This document shows positions 1 through 12,794 of a DNA stretch of 64,000 nt, one piece after another. The notes under the pieces were generated by a model, which did no database searches, was not told the DNA's origin, and worked only from the letters and a program-made list of their open reading frames with translations. Both the position numbers and the translations under genes were made by a program. How positions within the stretch are numbered: position 1 is the stretch's first letter; each line of letters starts with the position of its first letter. The DNA is from Phlebopus portentosus (lineage: Eukaryota > Basidiomycota > Agaricomycetes > Boletales > Boletinellaceae): positions 372,001 to 436,000 of the forward strand of contig JAYXKI010000003.1 in NCBI GenBank assembly GCA_037892935.1, written 5' to 3'.

Positions 1-515
1 AACACCGAATCGCAGGTAAGGATTATAACGTCGGTTGCAAGGTCGCCATCGGATTGCGGGAAAAAAGTCGTCGAGACCGAGATGCATGTATTGCCTTCCA
101 GCTTATTGTCAACGACGGGTGAGCTTACTTGCGAATCCTATCCAGAAGACAAATGTCAGCATGACAGTCGGTGCCGTGTAGATAGGGACATCGTAACAAC
201 AATATAGAAATAGAAAATTGAACGGGTGGAAGGCGCAGATGCCGGTATACATGAGAATGCAACGCGATGGCATCAAACAAGAAAATCAAGAAAAGAGCGC
301 CCATAGTAAGAGAGGCAAAAGAAGAGAAAAGACGAGTGGCAACTCACGGGCGGCGTCAGAACTGCACAGGGCGAGAAGCCACGGTCTGAATCTGAGCTTG
401 CGTTGGAAGTGTCGGACGAGTCAAGTTCAAGACCAGGCATCTTGTCGTCGATGCGTATGGCCTTCTCCCAATCTGAAGTGAAGTCGCTGAAGCCGACGTC
501 GAAAACATCGTCCAT
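1..515 (-). CDS. N-terminal part of a BTB-like protein, runs off the left edge
   Basis: Two exons of a gene that continues beyond base 1. Exon 1 runs from an ATG at 515 to 348 (56 codons, acidic and serine rich) and ends at a good GTGAGT donor. Exon 2 starts at 137 after a TAG acceptor and stays open to the window edge. The join is in phase and reads through the motif FFPQSDGDLATDVIILTCDS. A hydrophobic strand around a phrase such as 'DVIILTCDSV' is how the BTB/POZ domain of many basidiomycete proteins begins, but only the first strand is inside the window. Exon structure is seen in the sequence; the BTB call is inference. The gene is cut by the window edge, not visibly broken. Confidence 0.5.
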
Positions 516-1847
516 CGTAGGGACCCGGGCGCGAAATAAAATATGATAAAGGCGATTCAAACACCGAAATGAAGTCCGCTGTGCGACAAAGCTGAGTGTT
601 TATGATAGAGGAGGTACTGGAAAGAGAAGCACGGGAGAAGAGGGCTATAAGAGCGAGGTGAGCAAGTTAACAACCGGAGGGAAGAGGAGGTAGTACCTTT
701 ACTTGGTGGTGGATGCAATGTGGGGAGTACTTAGTGAGACGCGCAGAAACTCCGTACCGCGTCTCTTATGTCTCGCGTAGATTACACCTTCCTATTCGGG
801 AAGTGTCTTCTGGCACCCCCTCTTCGGGCATGCACTCGACGTAAGAAGCATTTTGTGGTCCGTCAGTACTAGTGGAAACCATGCTGCCATATTTGTCATT
901 TATTTCTGTGTTGGACATTGGCCACCCGTGGAGCATCTCCAATTTCGTCCAATTTTACCCCTAGTATAAGGTTCGTTATGAATAACCTGTGCGCCAAGTC
1001 TCCTTCGCTCACACTAGTCTTGCGATCTCCGACCCGAGTTGCGCTTACACAGGGGAATAATCGGTAACTAGATGACAAACAAAATCTGAAATACCAAAAG
1101 GGATTTAAATTCCAATTTTGTAAACAAAGAAAGCCCAAAAAGTCTCACATAAAGAAGCTGAAATTCAGTAAAGGAAAAGATGCCTACGTTTCTGCGCTGC
1201 CAAAATTTCATATCATCTCAAGGAGGAATTTTCAAGTTTGCTTTGTAATGTCGTTAAATAATAAATAAGTCGCCCGATCGGTGGGCGATCGGTGGGCTGT
1301 CGGGTGTCGGGTCAAATGTATTGGTAAGCCAAAATTTCAAACTACGAAATTTAATCAAGATATTCTTACTATGTAGACCAGATAGAGGGTCCGGCATGAA
1401 ATGTATTAAGTGCTAAATGTTTGCATATTGCCCAACTTATTTATTCTTTGACGAGGTTATAAAAGAAGCTTGAAATTTCTTCTGTAATGATATGAAATTT
1501 TTGCAGTGCGGAACATAAGTGTGCTTTCCTTAATGGGATTTCAGTTTCTTTATATGAATCTTACTTGAAATCTCTTTGTTTATGTACCAAATCGGGATCC
1601 AATCATTTTTGTTATTTCAAATTTGGTTTGTCAGCTAGTTACCGATATTCCAGGTTTTTATAACTTCAGCTATAGGACGACGAAACGCAATCAAAAATGT
1701 TTAATGGATTTCGCGAAAGATTAAAGTCGTCTAAAGTCCAGACCATTGCATCCAAAATGAAAGTTGAGAACATCTGCGGTAACGACTTTGTAATAGTAGA
1801 AATCTCAAGCTTTGGGTCAGACTTCTGGCTTGGAGCTAAATTTCTTC
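516..1847. other. Intergenic, AT-rich with one small direct repeat
   Basis: Between the start of the BTB-like gene and the 3' end of the RTP1-like gene. The first 350 bases upstream of 515 are the probable promoter and leader of the BTB-like gene. From about 1080 to 1850 the base composition becomes AT rich with no plausible exons. An 11-base unit starting CGATCGG is repeated head to tail at 1275-1296 and followed by degenerate copies to about 1311. A 70-codon open frame at 1697-1909 has no recognisable features and overlaps the RTP1-like 3' end. Confidence 0.55.
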
Positions 1848-4800
1848 TCAGAGTCCGAGCAAGGCATTCCGTAACTGCTGGAGAAACTCAGCCGCCTCGC
1901 GCGCCATAACTCGCGCCACCCTGTCTTCGTCCGTCATAGAAACATACACAAGTACTGTCTCTGCACGCTTCAATTCTGGTCCGGACGGAATTACAATTCC
2001 GCGCCCAGGTCCATGGTCGCCTTCGTATCCTCGAGCTGCATGTGCACGTAGAAGCAAGGATAGGAAGTGCAGAGCCGCCCGTCGGAGAGGCGGGAACTTC
2101 GGGTTCGCCGTCGTCGGGCGCGCGTCCATCGTGTTCCCAATCCCAGCATCAGCATCATCACCAAGTTCGGATTTACTTCTTTTCTGAGCAGCCATGCGAG
2201 ATGCATTGCGGTCTTTGACGGTGCCCAGTTCCGGGCTCACTTTAGATCGTATCTGGGATCGAGTTCCTCCCTCGACGTCACGCAGACGCGTCCCATCCCT
2301 TCCATCGGACATTTCACGCGAATCAGAGCCTGTTTCGGCTACATCTGACGAATGAGCATTCTCCGCAGCTTCTCGCCGTTCTGGTTCCGGTTTTTCCGGT
2401 GGAGCTGTTCCTCTCACAGACTCGACCTGCACGAGGTCGACCATTGCGGTGATTAGATCTGTGGAGTATGCGCTCAAGGCAAGTGCATTTGTATCCGCTG
2501 CCGTTGCTAATAACGACACTGCCGATGTTCGAAGAGTCGTTGGCAAGTGCTCAGCTCGCACAACAGCAAAAAGACTCGGAACAATGATGTCAACTGTAAA
2601 GTAGAAGAGAGCAGAATGTTAGCAAAAAAATCATATCTTCGTGTAACACACGGGGCGTGTCAGAGGGCCGAGAAAGAATAGAACAACAAGAACAGATGAG
2701 TGGCGCCATGCCGGAGAGGATGCCGGTCAGCCAGCAGGAGAAAAAGAAGAGAAAGAAGAGGAAGGGAAGAGGGGGGGGAATGAAACGGGTAAAAAAATGA
2801 TGGGTAATTTACCATATTTCCCAAGCGCTTCCCCGCAGCGTCTGATGACTTGACCCAGAGCCTCCCCAACCCTCACACGCAGGTCTACCTCCCTGCTCGT
2901 CATCGCCGCTGCTGAACCGCCTCCTTTAGGCCCTTCGAGTATTCATCAACGAGACCCTTGAGCACATCCCGCCCAAACCCATCGACCATCGCTGCCAGCC
3001 CCTGAACGGCATTCAGGAATATGTACGAATCTTCATCTTGGATCGATTGCATGAAGATCGATAGGATCGCTGGTACGAGCGCTGCATCCACCGATGGAGC
3101 ACGGACCTCTGCACCCTGCACAATGCTAACAGTTGCCCCCGACGTGCCACCCGGCTTATCTTTACCCCGCCTCTGCACCGGCGTCGTTTTCGCCGGTGCA
3201 ACGAGTTCGCGCAATAACAACAGCCCGTGGGCGCGTACGGGCAACAACGGATCCTGTAGCAACTTCAGCGCACGCCGATATTTCCCCTGAGGGCTCTCTT
3301 CGCTATCCTTCTTCTCGCTCTCCTTCGGCCTGGCAGCACTGCCTGAAGACGCGAGGCGAGCCGTCAGTGTTATCCTCGCCTCCCTGGCCCGCGGACGCAG
3401 TGCATCAGAGGCAGAATTAGCTAACGGCTCGAGTTGCGAGTAGATTTCGTTAAGGAGAGGCTCGGTCTTTGGCGATAAGTCAGGATTTTCTGGACACCGC
3501 CTTCAGAATCAAAGCCCTTGCATATCTGCGCATATTCCTTACCTTGGAGAAGAGCGAGTAACAGATTCACCGCCGTCATGCTCAAATGCTCACGCTTGCC
3601 GACACCTTCTAGGCCAGGCGCGAGATCTTCATCATCACTATCCCCGTCGCTCTCCTCACTTTCGCTCTCATCAGAAATAAATTTCAAGCTCTCCCTTGAC
3701 AGCTTTCCCTGGCTATCACTATTGGTCCTAAACTCGCGCAACACGACGTCCTGGTCCAAGGACATCTTGATAAACATCAACGTACGAGTCACGTCAGGAC
3801 GACGCAGTGGGCTGCCAGCTGCTGCGTCTGAGCCGACCTGGGAGGAGATTTGCATGCTGAGCTTGAAGAGGAGTAATTTTCTGGAGGAGGGTATCAGTGA
3901 GTCGTCTCCGTTTACCATCGTACCTGTGCAAGGAGACCTTGTCGACGTACCGTAAGGGGTCATCATTGTCATCTAGCTTGACATGTGCATCGAGGATACG
4001 AAGGTAGAGTTCAGAGGCAATGTCTTGCTTCTTTATTGACTTCACGAATTGTGCGAAATACAGAGGGTGAGGATGCAGGTTAAGAGGGTTGGCCTCTTCA
4101 CTTTCCTCACTGACGAGCTTGCCCTCCTGTAGATCTGCAAGCTGAGCTAAGGTGAGCGAAGGCAATGATGTTGACCTCTCAAAGACACGTAGTTCGCCAG
4201 CATCATCGACGTCCCATTCCCCTCCCCGTCCTTCAACCACTTCCCATAAAGCTCCAACAATTTCTTCCTTGCCCGCCGTTCGAGTCCAAATTCCTAACAG
4301 ACCCTCGACGGTCTCACGCATCATTGGATCGGCAGTCTTGCTTACTAGAAGATTTTCGAGTAGAGTGTATAATCGAGCCGCAATGGGTGTAAGAAGTACA
4401 TCTATGAGCTCTGGAGATGGGTCGGTGTTCAGGAAGATGATAGATAGAGTAGGTATAGCTTGAGATGGCGAGAGGACAAGTGCATTGGCTGCTATCGATC
4501 GAGCCTTGGAAGCTCCTCCAGCGGGTTCTGCATCTGTCGATTCGGTGGAAGTAACCTCGGCTATGATGCCGTTATTCGACTCCGAGCGATGAACAGGCTT
4601 GAAGGAGTCCAATAGACACCAACCAACAACGTCTCGCCGAATGTCCGTCCTCGACGCGCCGTCCGCGTCGCTGCGCGCGTAAGCATCCGTGAGAGTGCAA
4701 AAGATGCGGCACGACGATGAGATGGCGGGATCGTCTTGTTCGTCGAAGGACTCAGTAGTTGTAGAAGACGGGGGATGATTATCGGATAATACTCCTTCAA

Positions 4801-5867
4801 ATTGTGAATTCGACATAGATTTAAGTAAAAATACAGTCCTTTTACCAATGCAGACATACCTCTGGGGACATGTGAGAAGGTAAAGTATTAAGGACATTGG
4901 AAGTTGACTGCAATTTCTCGAGTGCGGCTTCTGTCGAAGATAGATCCTCTCCAAAGACAGAGGAAAGGAGACCAGCGATGCCAGCCGGACGAAGAAGCTG
5001 CTCCGTAGACAGCATTTTGCATATTTTGCGCACATACAAAGGTTTCTGCATCTTTCTCATGATCGAACCGAGAGCAGTGATAGACTGAGCTGGCGAAGAG
5101 CTGTTCAAGTATATTAATTTGTGACCACTTGTAGACACAAACAACTACACTCACGCGTTAAGAAGGGATGAGATATACGGCTTGACATCCAGAACGGGAG
5201 AGACGTCACCGCGCACATCAGAAGGCAACCATGCAAGAAAGATGCATGTTTTGAGCAGATCTGTAAACCCACGACTCCAAATTGTCATCGCAACAAAGGT
5301 AGTCGAAGAAGGGCTTTGTGGGCCTTCGGGAAGTATGATACTCAACAAACGAGACGCAATGTCAAGGAGAAGCGTGTAGTTCTCATGAGTAGCCGTAAGG
5401 TCGATGATCTGTGCACCCGGCGGTATAGCAGGCACAAGCATCGGTTTATCAGGCAATGACGGTAAGATACGCGACATAAGGAGCTCAGTCCCCCAATTGA
5501 ATACCACAGAAGTATGCGTCCGTATCTGCGCCATGTCCTTTGAGCCTATTGGAAGCGAAACAGCGCTGTCATTGCTATGCTGTGCCTCATGTTCCACGAG
5601 AAGAGAGTGTACACGCTCGAGCACATAAAGTGACGCGCAAGCGGTGTCTAGCTGCAGACTTTGCAGATCTAGTGAGCGCGTGCGAGATACATCATCAATT
5701 ATAGTATCAAATTGCTCAAGCCGAGAGTGCAGAATGTCCGCAAGTCCATTCGGATTGGCTGCCTTGTTTTCAGACGAATTGCTCCCAGAAATGACTGAAC
5801 CGGCCCTGAGCACCGTAGCAAGAGGAACCGTATCAGGCCAAGATCGATTAAGCTGAGATTCATACAT
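1848..5867 (-). CDS. RTP1/TANGO6-like HEAT-repeat protein (RNA polymerase II import/assembly)
   Basis: Multi-exon gene, start taken at ATG 5867 (MYESQLNRSW...) and TGA at 1848. The protein is long, alpha-helical and HEAT-repeat-like. The diagnostic stretch is near 3260-3200, where DPLLPVRAHGLLLLRELV matches the RTP1 C1 domain. The last exon carries the C2-like helices (RRAALHFLSLLLRAH, then MTDEDRVARVMAREAAEFL). In yeast Rtp1 helps assemble and import RNA polymerase II; the animal homologue is TANGO6. An acidic serine-rich stretch lies around 3600-3680. Introns are short, for example near 2570-2850, 3290-3420 and 5090-5150. Exact borders in the middle were not all resolved. It is divergent from the aminotransferase gene, with about 550 bases between start codons. 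The family call is from motif recognition; the function here is inferred. Confidence 0.8.
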
Positions 5868-6414
5868 CTTCAATGGTTGTTCTCATAGTAAACACGATTA
5901 CAGAACTTCCAGTTGAGAGTATAGAGGCTAGAAAGTGGAAATAACCCGCATGACGAAAGGACTTCCGGTTCTCATGATTACAAAGTACTCTCATTACATA
6001 AAATCCCCTACCCCGGCATTTCCCGAAAGCGTCAACTTCGACGTGAAGCACGCAATGCCAATCAGCCATAAACTTACACTCAACTTCCATTGACGGCCAC
6101 CAAGGATTAACATACGCGTTGTAGATCCATGTCGGTCATTTTTGATGCGTTGTTCGTCGAGCCCGCTGCAATCTTGAACGAAAACAATGCGTATCAAATG
6201 GCGTCGGCCCGATTTGCACGTTATCTATCTTTTGCTACGGAGGCAGTTCTTCATATGCGCTTGCTTACTCACGAGCCTAAGGTATAACGGGTGGGTGTTA
6301 TCGCCCTCCCCTCGTGTCCCCCCCCCCCCCCTCTCTCTCTCTCTTTCGCATCTCGAAAGGTGACACGAGAGACCTTCGGTGATTTCTTGTGCGCGTAGTT
6401 CGTAGCTCAACAGA
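5868..6414. promoter_or_regulatory. Divergent promoter region with a C-run and CT tract
   Basis: This 547-base stretch separates the start codons of the RTP1-like gene (-) and the aminotransferase (+). It holds a run of 14 C at 6318-6331 followed directly by a CT repeat to about 6345, roughly 70-100 bases before the aminotransferase ATG. Pyrimidine tracts close to the transcription start are common in fungal promoters. No other motif could be supported. Confidence 0.5.
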
Positions 6415-8306
6415 ATGGCCGACATGAACGAAAAACTTCCAAAGGCAGTAGACCTTTCTCATCATCTTTCGGAGATCTCAAAGTCCAGGCAGCCGTCGCC
6501 CCTAAAAAATCTTGCGAGGTACTTTGGCAAGCCGGGAATCCTGAGTCTTGCTGGCGGCATGCCTTCTCCAGCGTACTTCCCGCTTTCGACGCTGTCCGCC
6601 GAAACGCTCGTCGCCGACTCCTTTTCTCTTGCACCGCCCGCCAAGGATGATTCCGGTTTATCGTGGTTCTGGAAGCTCTTTTCATCCAGCAAGAAAGAGC
6701 GCACGGAGCACTTGTCGATTCCGAAGTACGCGGACCCAGATTCTTCTGAGGCCATCTCGCTCGACGTCGCTCTTCAGTACGGTACTGCTCAGGGGCTTGT
6801 TCCGCTCCAGAAATTCATGCGTGAATTCACCGAGCGTGTGTATCAACCTCAGTATTCGGACTTTACCACGTTTGTCCATGCGGGAAATACGGACGCGTGG
6901 GGAAAGGCTTTCCAGACGCTATGCAATCCTGGAGAAATGTTCCTAACGGAAGAATGGACTTATCCCTCAGCAATGGCATCTGCAAAACCATACGGCATTA
7001 GACCCGTCGCAATTAAGATCGATAATGAAGGCATGCGAAGCGATGATCTGCGGAAAGTTTTGTCCGAATGGGATGAAGAGGCTCGTGGAGCAAAGAGGCC
7101 CCATGTCATGTATACTGTGCCCGTTGGCCAGAACCCAACCGGTGCTGTTGGTAACGCCTCTCAGATTTTAATTGCAAGTGCTAATTGTTATTAAGACCAT
7201 GGGCGCGACTAGAAAGAAAGAAATTTATAATATTTGTGTAGAGTTCGGTGAGTGTACCTCTCACGCTCATCGAATCAATGATCTAACTGACAATGACAAT
7301 AAGATATTATTATCGTCGAGGACGACCCGTACTATTTCTTACAGGAAGGACCTTACGTACCTCGCGACATCCGAAGTTCCGCCTCATCGTCAAAGTCCAA
7401 GGATGAGATCTCCGACTACATCGCATCGTTGGCGCCTTCGTATCTCAAATTTGACTACCAAGGACGCGTCATCCGTCTGGATAGTTTCTCAAAAACCATC
7501 GCACCTGGATCACGTCTTGGCTGGTTCACATGTAACGAGCGGTTTTCTGAGCGTCTAGAACGGCAAGGTGAGACTTCTACCCAGGCTCCATGCGGCTTCG
7601 GTCAGTCGGTTATCACTCAGCTCCTCACGAAGCAATGGGGCTTTGAGGGATATATCCGTTGGCTGAAAGGTCTTCGTTCGGAGTATTCTCGACGGAGGGA
7701 TTTCTTCCTTGATGAGCTGCTTTCGCTGTTCGACGTGCGGAGCGTATACATGGCCCAAGGCACCTGGGCAGGATGCACCGCATTTGTCGCTCGACCTCGT
7801 CCACATTCAGGAAGAGCTATAAATAATGCCGTTTCGGAGAAGCAGGACTTTCCGTTCGGTGATAAACCGCTATTTAGCTTCGTTGCTCCGACCTCCGGAA
7901 TGTTTGTCTGGGTGAGTTTCAGTATCACCTCTCTTCTTCCTCGATGCTAAAAATATACTACTCACGTGCCGGCCACAGATTAAGATCCATTTCGAGAATC
8001 TCCCGTCTTTCTCCGCACCCGAGGACAAAACCACTATGGAGGTGAGGCTCTGGGAAAAGATTGCGGATGCGGGTGTGCTTATCGGTCCGGGATGGATATT
8101 TGCCGCTACCGAGGACGTCCCACAAGAGGCTGAGGGTCACTTCCGAATTGCTTTCAGTCATGCTGAGGTCAGTCTTTCCGTATACACCTCCTGTTTATCT
8201 GTCTACGCTACATGCTGAGCCGGTTGATTGCTTCTAGCACGACACCATGAAGAAGGCATTGAAAGTTTTCCACGATCAGCTTCTCGATTTCTTTGGATAT
8301 CAGTAG
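6415..8306 (+). CDS. PLP-dependent aminotransferase, Aro8/aminoadipate type
   Basis: Class I/II aminotransferase of the Aro8 group, which transfers amino groups between aromatic amino acids or 2-aminoadipate and 2-oxo acids using pyridoxal phosphate. ATG at 6415, TAG at 8304-8306, five exons. Exon 1 carries the N-terminal LSLAGGMPSPAYFP motif, the YGTAQGLVPL segment and QNPTG, which contacts the substrate. A tiny second exon (about 7197-7248, TMGATRKKEIY) and the third (IIIVEDDPYYF) follow. The cofactor lysine is in SFSKTIAPGSRLGW near 7490. The final exons end ...KVFHDQLLDFFGYQ. Joins after NPTGA, VEF, SGMFVW and SHAE keep frame. An insertion rich in serine and lysine (around 7375-7410) precedes the catalytic lysine. 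Family is certain at class level; aromatic versus aminoadipate specificity cannot be decided from sequence. Confidence 0.9.
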
Positions 8307-8675
8307 ACGAGGGATCTGACGTACGCATCTTATCTTCATTTTATGTTTGGTTACGGTTGAGAAGGTGTATATGTATGGTATGTCATACTACTATAAATAT
8401 GGGTATAGATCTGGTTGCTTCTCATACAATGCCAATAATAGCTAACCTAAGAATGCTCCACCTCCCCAACCAAGTGTTCTCAACCTTCATGCAGCCAATT
8501 AAGGCTAGCCAGGCCAACGAATCGTTCCGCGCTTTGATGATGCGGTGTAAATTTCAGCGGCTTGTGCTAATGTTTCAGGACAATCGGAAGTCCTCGGGAG
8601 CTTCCTAGTTTTCAGAGATATTACTTATATCACATTCGTATCGCACCCTCTAGACCGCTCTTCCAAGTATCTACA
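8307..8675. other. Spacer between aminotransferase and alternative oxidase
   Basis: 369 bases holding the aminotransferase 3' end and the alternative oxidase promoter. A TATAAATA string lies at 8392-8399, but it is about 280 bases from the next ATG, so a core promoter role is uncertain. The open frame 8228-8608 is an extension of the aminotransferase last exon in another frame and is not supported as a gene. Confidence 0.45.
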
Positions 8676-10315
8676 ATGTATCGCGCTGTTTCTGTTCCCT
8701 CCAGGCTCACTCGTACTCTCGTTCATTCTGCCCGATCTTCTTACATCCGTCCCTCTTTACCATCTCTCTGTGCTTTCACTATTTCGACTACCCTCCAGAA
8801 CCGATCCATCACTACTGCAAGTTCAGCTCAAGAACCCCTCACTAGCACACGCATTGAGGAGTCAGCTGTGAAGGGTACGGAAGGCCCGCACTACGCCGAT
8901 ACCACCAGTGCCGTCACGACCAAAGCTCCAGTCGACGACTCATATATACAGGGCATCGGTGACTGGGTCCTCTACCGACCCGTATACACGCAGGAAGAGC
9001 TAAAAGCCGTTCAAGTACCGCCATTTCGTTTTCTTATCCTACTAATCTCGGAGTTTACTTATGATGATTCTCTTTGCATGGTCCTTACGTTATTCCTCGA
9101 ATGTCATACGTCGACAGCCGACCGTCCATCACCGTGAAGTTACTCTATCCGATAAAATGGCGAGCGGTCTCGTTCGGCTTGCCAGGTACGTCTCTGTTGA
9201 ACTATTTGTGATCAGCTTCTAAAACCGTTATTGAATTAGAAAAATGTTCGATCTAGTCTCGGGATATAAGCATAAACCTCTCCCACTGGGTACGAACATG
9301 ACCGTCGAGGAACTGAGGAAGGAAGGGTACGTCATGACTGAAGTAGGGTGGATGAACGTGAGCGAGCAATACCTATCGGTATTCGGTCTCATTTGCCGAC
9401 TTGCACCTGTCATAGCGTTGTATGTTTTTGGAAACCATCGCAGGTATTCCAGGAATGGTCGCGGCAACTGTTAGACACCTTCACAGTTTACGACTCTTGG
9501 TAAATCACCTCAGACTTCTTACCCTTTCCCGTTGATGGAGATATTTTCAATTATATTACCAGAGACGCGATGCTGGATGGATCCACACACTTCTCGAGGA
9601 GGCGGAGAATGAGCGTATGCACCTTATGAGTTTCCTCGCTATAAGGAAGCCTGGAGTCTTCATGCGCGCGTTGATATTGGGAGCACAAGGAGTATTCTAC
9701 AACCTGTTCTGTAAGTCTCATGCTTCGAAGTGACCCACTGCTTTCGCTCACATTAAGCTATCAAGTCTTATCATATCTAGTGTCACCTCGTGTTTGTCAT
9801 CGCTTCGTTGGGTATTTGGAAGAAGAGGCAGTAAAGACATAGTACGTCTTTCTACTCCAACAACATTACCAATGATAGTACTGAAAGCTCACCTTCTGCC
9901 AATGTCTAGCACGGCTCTCATATCCGACTTAGAGAACGGCCGCTTCCCGGAATGGGCGGACCAGCCTGCTCCAGAAATCGCAAAGGATTACTGGCGCCTT
10001 CCAGATGATGCAAAGCGCCTCGACATGATCTATGCTATCCGCTCGGACGAGGTCTCACATCGTTTTGTCAATCACTCGCTTGCAAATCTCAAGATGAATG
10101 ACGTGAATCCGTTTGCTTTTCGTGAGCCGGATATGACCGTCAAGGGTATTAAATATGGGTAAGTCTTCCTACCCAATGTCTTCATGATACTCCCTTTTGA
10201 AATTTCGTTTGGTAGTTTTGAGCGTGACGAAGCTGCACAGTACGTCCGAGAATCATTAGAGATCGTCAAAGAAAATTCTTCCGAAGAGAGTGCGCGAAGT
10301 ACTAAGAACACATAG
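8676..10315 (+). CDS. AOX: Mitochondrial alternative oxidase
   Basis: Di-iron ubiquinol oxidase of the inner mitochondrial membrane, which passes electrons from ubiquinol straight to oxygen and bypasses complexes III and IV. ATG 8676, TAG 10313-10315, about eight exons. Residues 1-50 are rich in R, S and T with no acids, as in a mitochondrial presequence. Then come [31 protein letters not shown] (exon 2, 9118-9185), [55 protein letters not shown] and [16 protein letters not shown]. These hold the iron-binding Glu/His set: E of FLETIAG, E and H of EENERMH-type motif, and E-x-x-H of the last. It ends [21 protein letters not shown]... with an STKNT tail. Fungal AOX is usually induced by respiratory block or oxidative stress; no control site could be assigned here. 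Confidence 0.95.
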
Positions 10316-10781
10316 AACATACTCTTCCTATCGTTTATTGTATTCTGAGACATCATCTCAGTTCTGGTTTGACTTATAGTTTTCATAACTATTCCTTTGT
10401 ATCCCTGCATCTCGATAGACAGCTATGCATTTCCACTACTTAGACTAATCTCCATTGTCAGATCATTGATAGAAGTTATTCAGCATTTTGATTGAATATT
10501 ACGATTTGTCCTTACATTGCCTACCGTACTTAGAAGATACAAAGTCAGAGCCAGGTTATGATAGATGTTAGGTAACTAGAATGACTTTCAAGTTTTTCTG
10601 TACCGATAGGGTGTGTAGTAAGTTTGATCTAATCCGACTTTTCTGTGATCAGAGTCAAAGATTGCTGTCCCAGTGGAACGTCGCGCCCTCGAAAAGGCTC
10701 ACTCGAGAAGGCTCTAAACAAACGGCCTGCATTCCAATTTCAATCCTCTGGGCCATGTAATTTCTACGATTCCTTACTTTT
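10316..10781. other. Intergenic spacer, nothing recognised
   Basis: 466 bases between the alternative oxidase stop and the F-box pseudogene start. AT rich, no exon-like frames, no repeat seen. It probably holds the AOX 3' untranslated region. Confidence 0.5.
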
Positions 10782-11840
10782 ATGACTTCGACGAATTCTA
10801 GCTCTCCCATTCTTCCGACCGTTTTGCCGATGTTCGAAGAGGTCTTGCGCAAATTAGCAGATGATAAAGTGAAGGTTGAAGGGGATTCAACGAAATTATT
10901 GTCTGATTATATACATTCCAGGTCCGTTAGAGTAGTTTGTACGTCTCACCGAGTCTTTACGACTCGCTTTTGGGGCTAGATTCCACGACCTTACGTCCGA
11001 AGAGCAGCGAATACTTCTGGACAACTTGCACGCCTTGAAAAGGGACCCACATCTTCTGACTGACAGACAAGCTGGATGCGATCATTCGACCACGACGCGA
11101 AGCGCTCCATCAACTACGCGTCAGCGTGGTATAGTCCTGCTTCCAAACGAGATACTTCTCCTAATTTTCAGGCATCTCCTCGGGCTTTACAAGTATGCAT
11201 TCCATGGGTCTCGCCTAATCATCCGTGAACTATCTTTGGTTTCGACGCGTTTTCGACGAATGGTCCTCGCGTTCACAGAGGTGTGGACGTACATCTCTCT
11301 TACCAAGCTCCAAACAGTTGAGCATCTGAACACGTTTCTTGATCAGGCCAAAGACGGACCATTGTCAGTACGCTTCAAGTATTCCAAGGCCTTGGATGAG
11401 ATTCTCCAGCGTGCTCTGACATTCTGTGATCGCCGGCAATACTGTACACAAAAATTTCGCGTCGCCGGTCCTTTAGCGAAAATCACTTGAGCCACAGATC
11501 GCCAACTTCCTTCCCTTCCGTTCGAAGTCTCAAAATCCAGACATATCTTGATTGAAGACCGCTCTCTGGAATACCCTAAACGGAAGTTCCCTCGAGTAGA
11601 AGATGCCGAAATGATCGGCGACCTAGAGAATTCTGCTACAATTCATTGCGGAAGCTCAGCTTCGCCTGGGACGAATGTCATGAAACAAATTTGGAGGGCC
11701 TGACAAGATTCCTTAGTCCATCGATCTCCGCATTCTCTTGAGAGGCATAGCTAGTTCCGTTGCGCGTTTGGGTGGTCATTCACTCGAGGTATCATTTCAA
11801 CTTGCAGGAGTTGAAGGAGATCATTCCGGAAGCAAGCTTC
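10782..11840 (+). pseudogene. Decayed F-box protein gene (paralogue 1 of 3)
   Basis: Broken relative of the two F-box genes at 16.8 and 53.7 kb. Exon 1 (ATG 10782, MTSTNSSS then FEEVLRKLADD) and the following short intron match the layout of the paralogues. Exon 2 contains the F-box core IVLLPNEILLLIFRHLLGL, then SRLIIRELSLVSTRFRRM and EVWTYISL, matching the intact regions of the other copies. The frame is lost near 11455-11490, because similarity continues in another frame as FSENHLSH and FPSVRSLK. It shifts again near 11545. Fragments LTRFLSPSISAFS (about 11699-11741) and LQELKEIIPEASF (about 11802-11840) match the paralogues' middle and extreme C-terminus. About 200 residues between these are missing. 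The gene is therefore a pseudogene by frameshifts plus internal deletion. An expressed short F-box protein of about 150 residues cannot be excluded. Confidence 0.8.
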
Positions 11841-12794
11841 CTCGCGGTTTGTTCAGAGGGAGAGTTTTTCTCTCTTTTGTCGGGTATGGGCATTGCTGAC
11901 TGGCCCCGAAACAGGAATTAGCTTCCTGTTACGCGAGGATATCTCTAAGGTTCCGAATGTGTAATTTAAGATTTCCACTACTTTAACAATTTGCCGTACT
12001 TAACTGCTACGAGCTGATCTAAAAAGCCAGCGACTTAATCATATCCCATCCCAAGACATACTCGTCTGGTGAGCACATCATCGCCGTCGTAAATTCGTGT
12101 GACACATTGCCACGAGCATTGAGCAGATAGAATGTAAACGACATGAATGATCTGGCCCAATGTAAATATATTCCGATTCACATTTATAGTACATGAAAGA
12201 CTACCCACTTTTACGTTACAAACACGATGGATTGCTCAGCATCATACGACTCCTAGAAGAGCTGCGCCCGATTTAACGCCACGACCACGCCATGCGATAA
12301 GGCTGATGCCGATACAGCTCAGCACAAAACCCGCAAATCTTTACAAGAAGCACATGAGAATACAAAGTGTATCATAGATCAGACTCCTTTACGACATGTG
12401 TAGATCCATCGGACAGTTACCTGAAGAATGCAATGCGCGAGATGGATCGTTCTTCCATCGCGGTTCGTGAAGATGCGAATATGCCTCTGAGGACGGCTGG
12501 AGTGACGGGAATGCCATCAGATTGTGATGGCATGCTTGCATAAGAACGTTTTCCGTCGCTGGATGATGAGGCTGACGAGGACATTATGAGTAGGTTCCTA
12601 TTATTTCAAGAAGACGCAAACATGAGGAGAGGCGTGTTGTGAAACAAAACAAAATATGCATACCAATGCCAATGGATGGATGGATGGCACGCCACTCGGC
12701 AATCCGAGTGAGTGGATTACTAAATCTGGCATCATGCAGCGTGTGTATCTGCACGTCTCTCCTCATTCACAACACAGCTCATCCTGCCCCTGCC
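11841..12794. other. Intergenic region upstream of the GRR1-like gene
   Basis: About 950 bases with no supported exon. It includes the degraded downstream flank of the F-box pseudogene and the probable promoter and leader of the GRR1-like gene. An in-frame upstream extension of the GRR1-like frame to 12639 begins with basic, methionine-rich sequence of no known similarity and looks like leader. A short ATGGATGG-type repeat lies at about 12669-12687. Confidence 0.5.

Noticed and set aside
2067..2348. Plus-strand open frame with Arg-rich translation
   Set aside because: It is the antisense shadow of the last RTP1-like exons.
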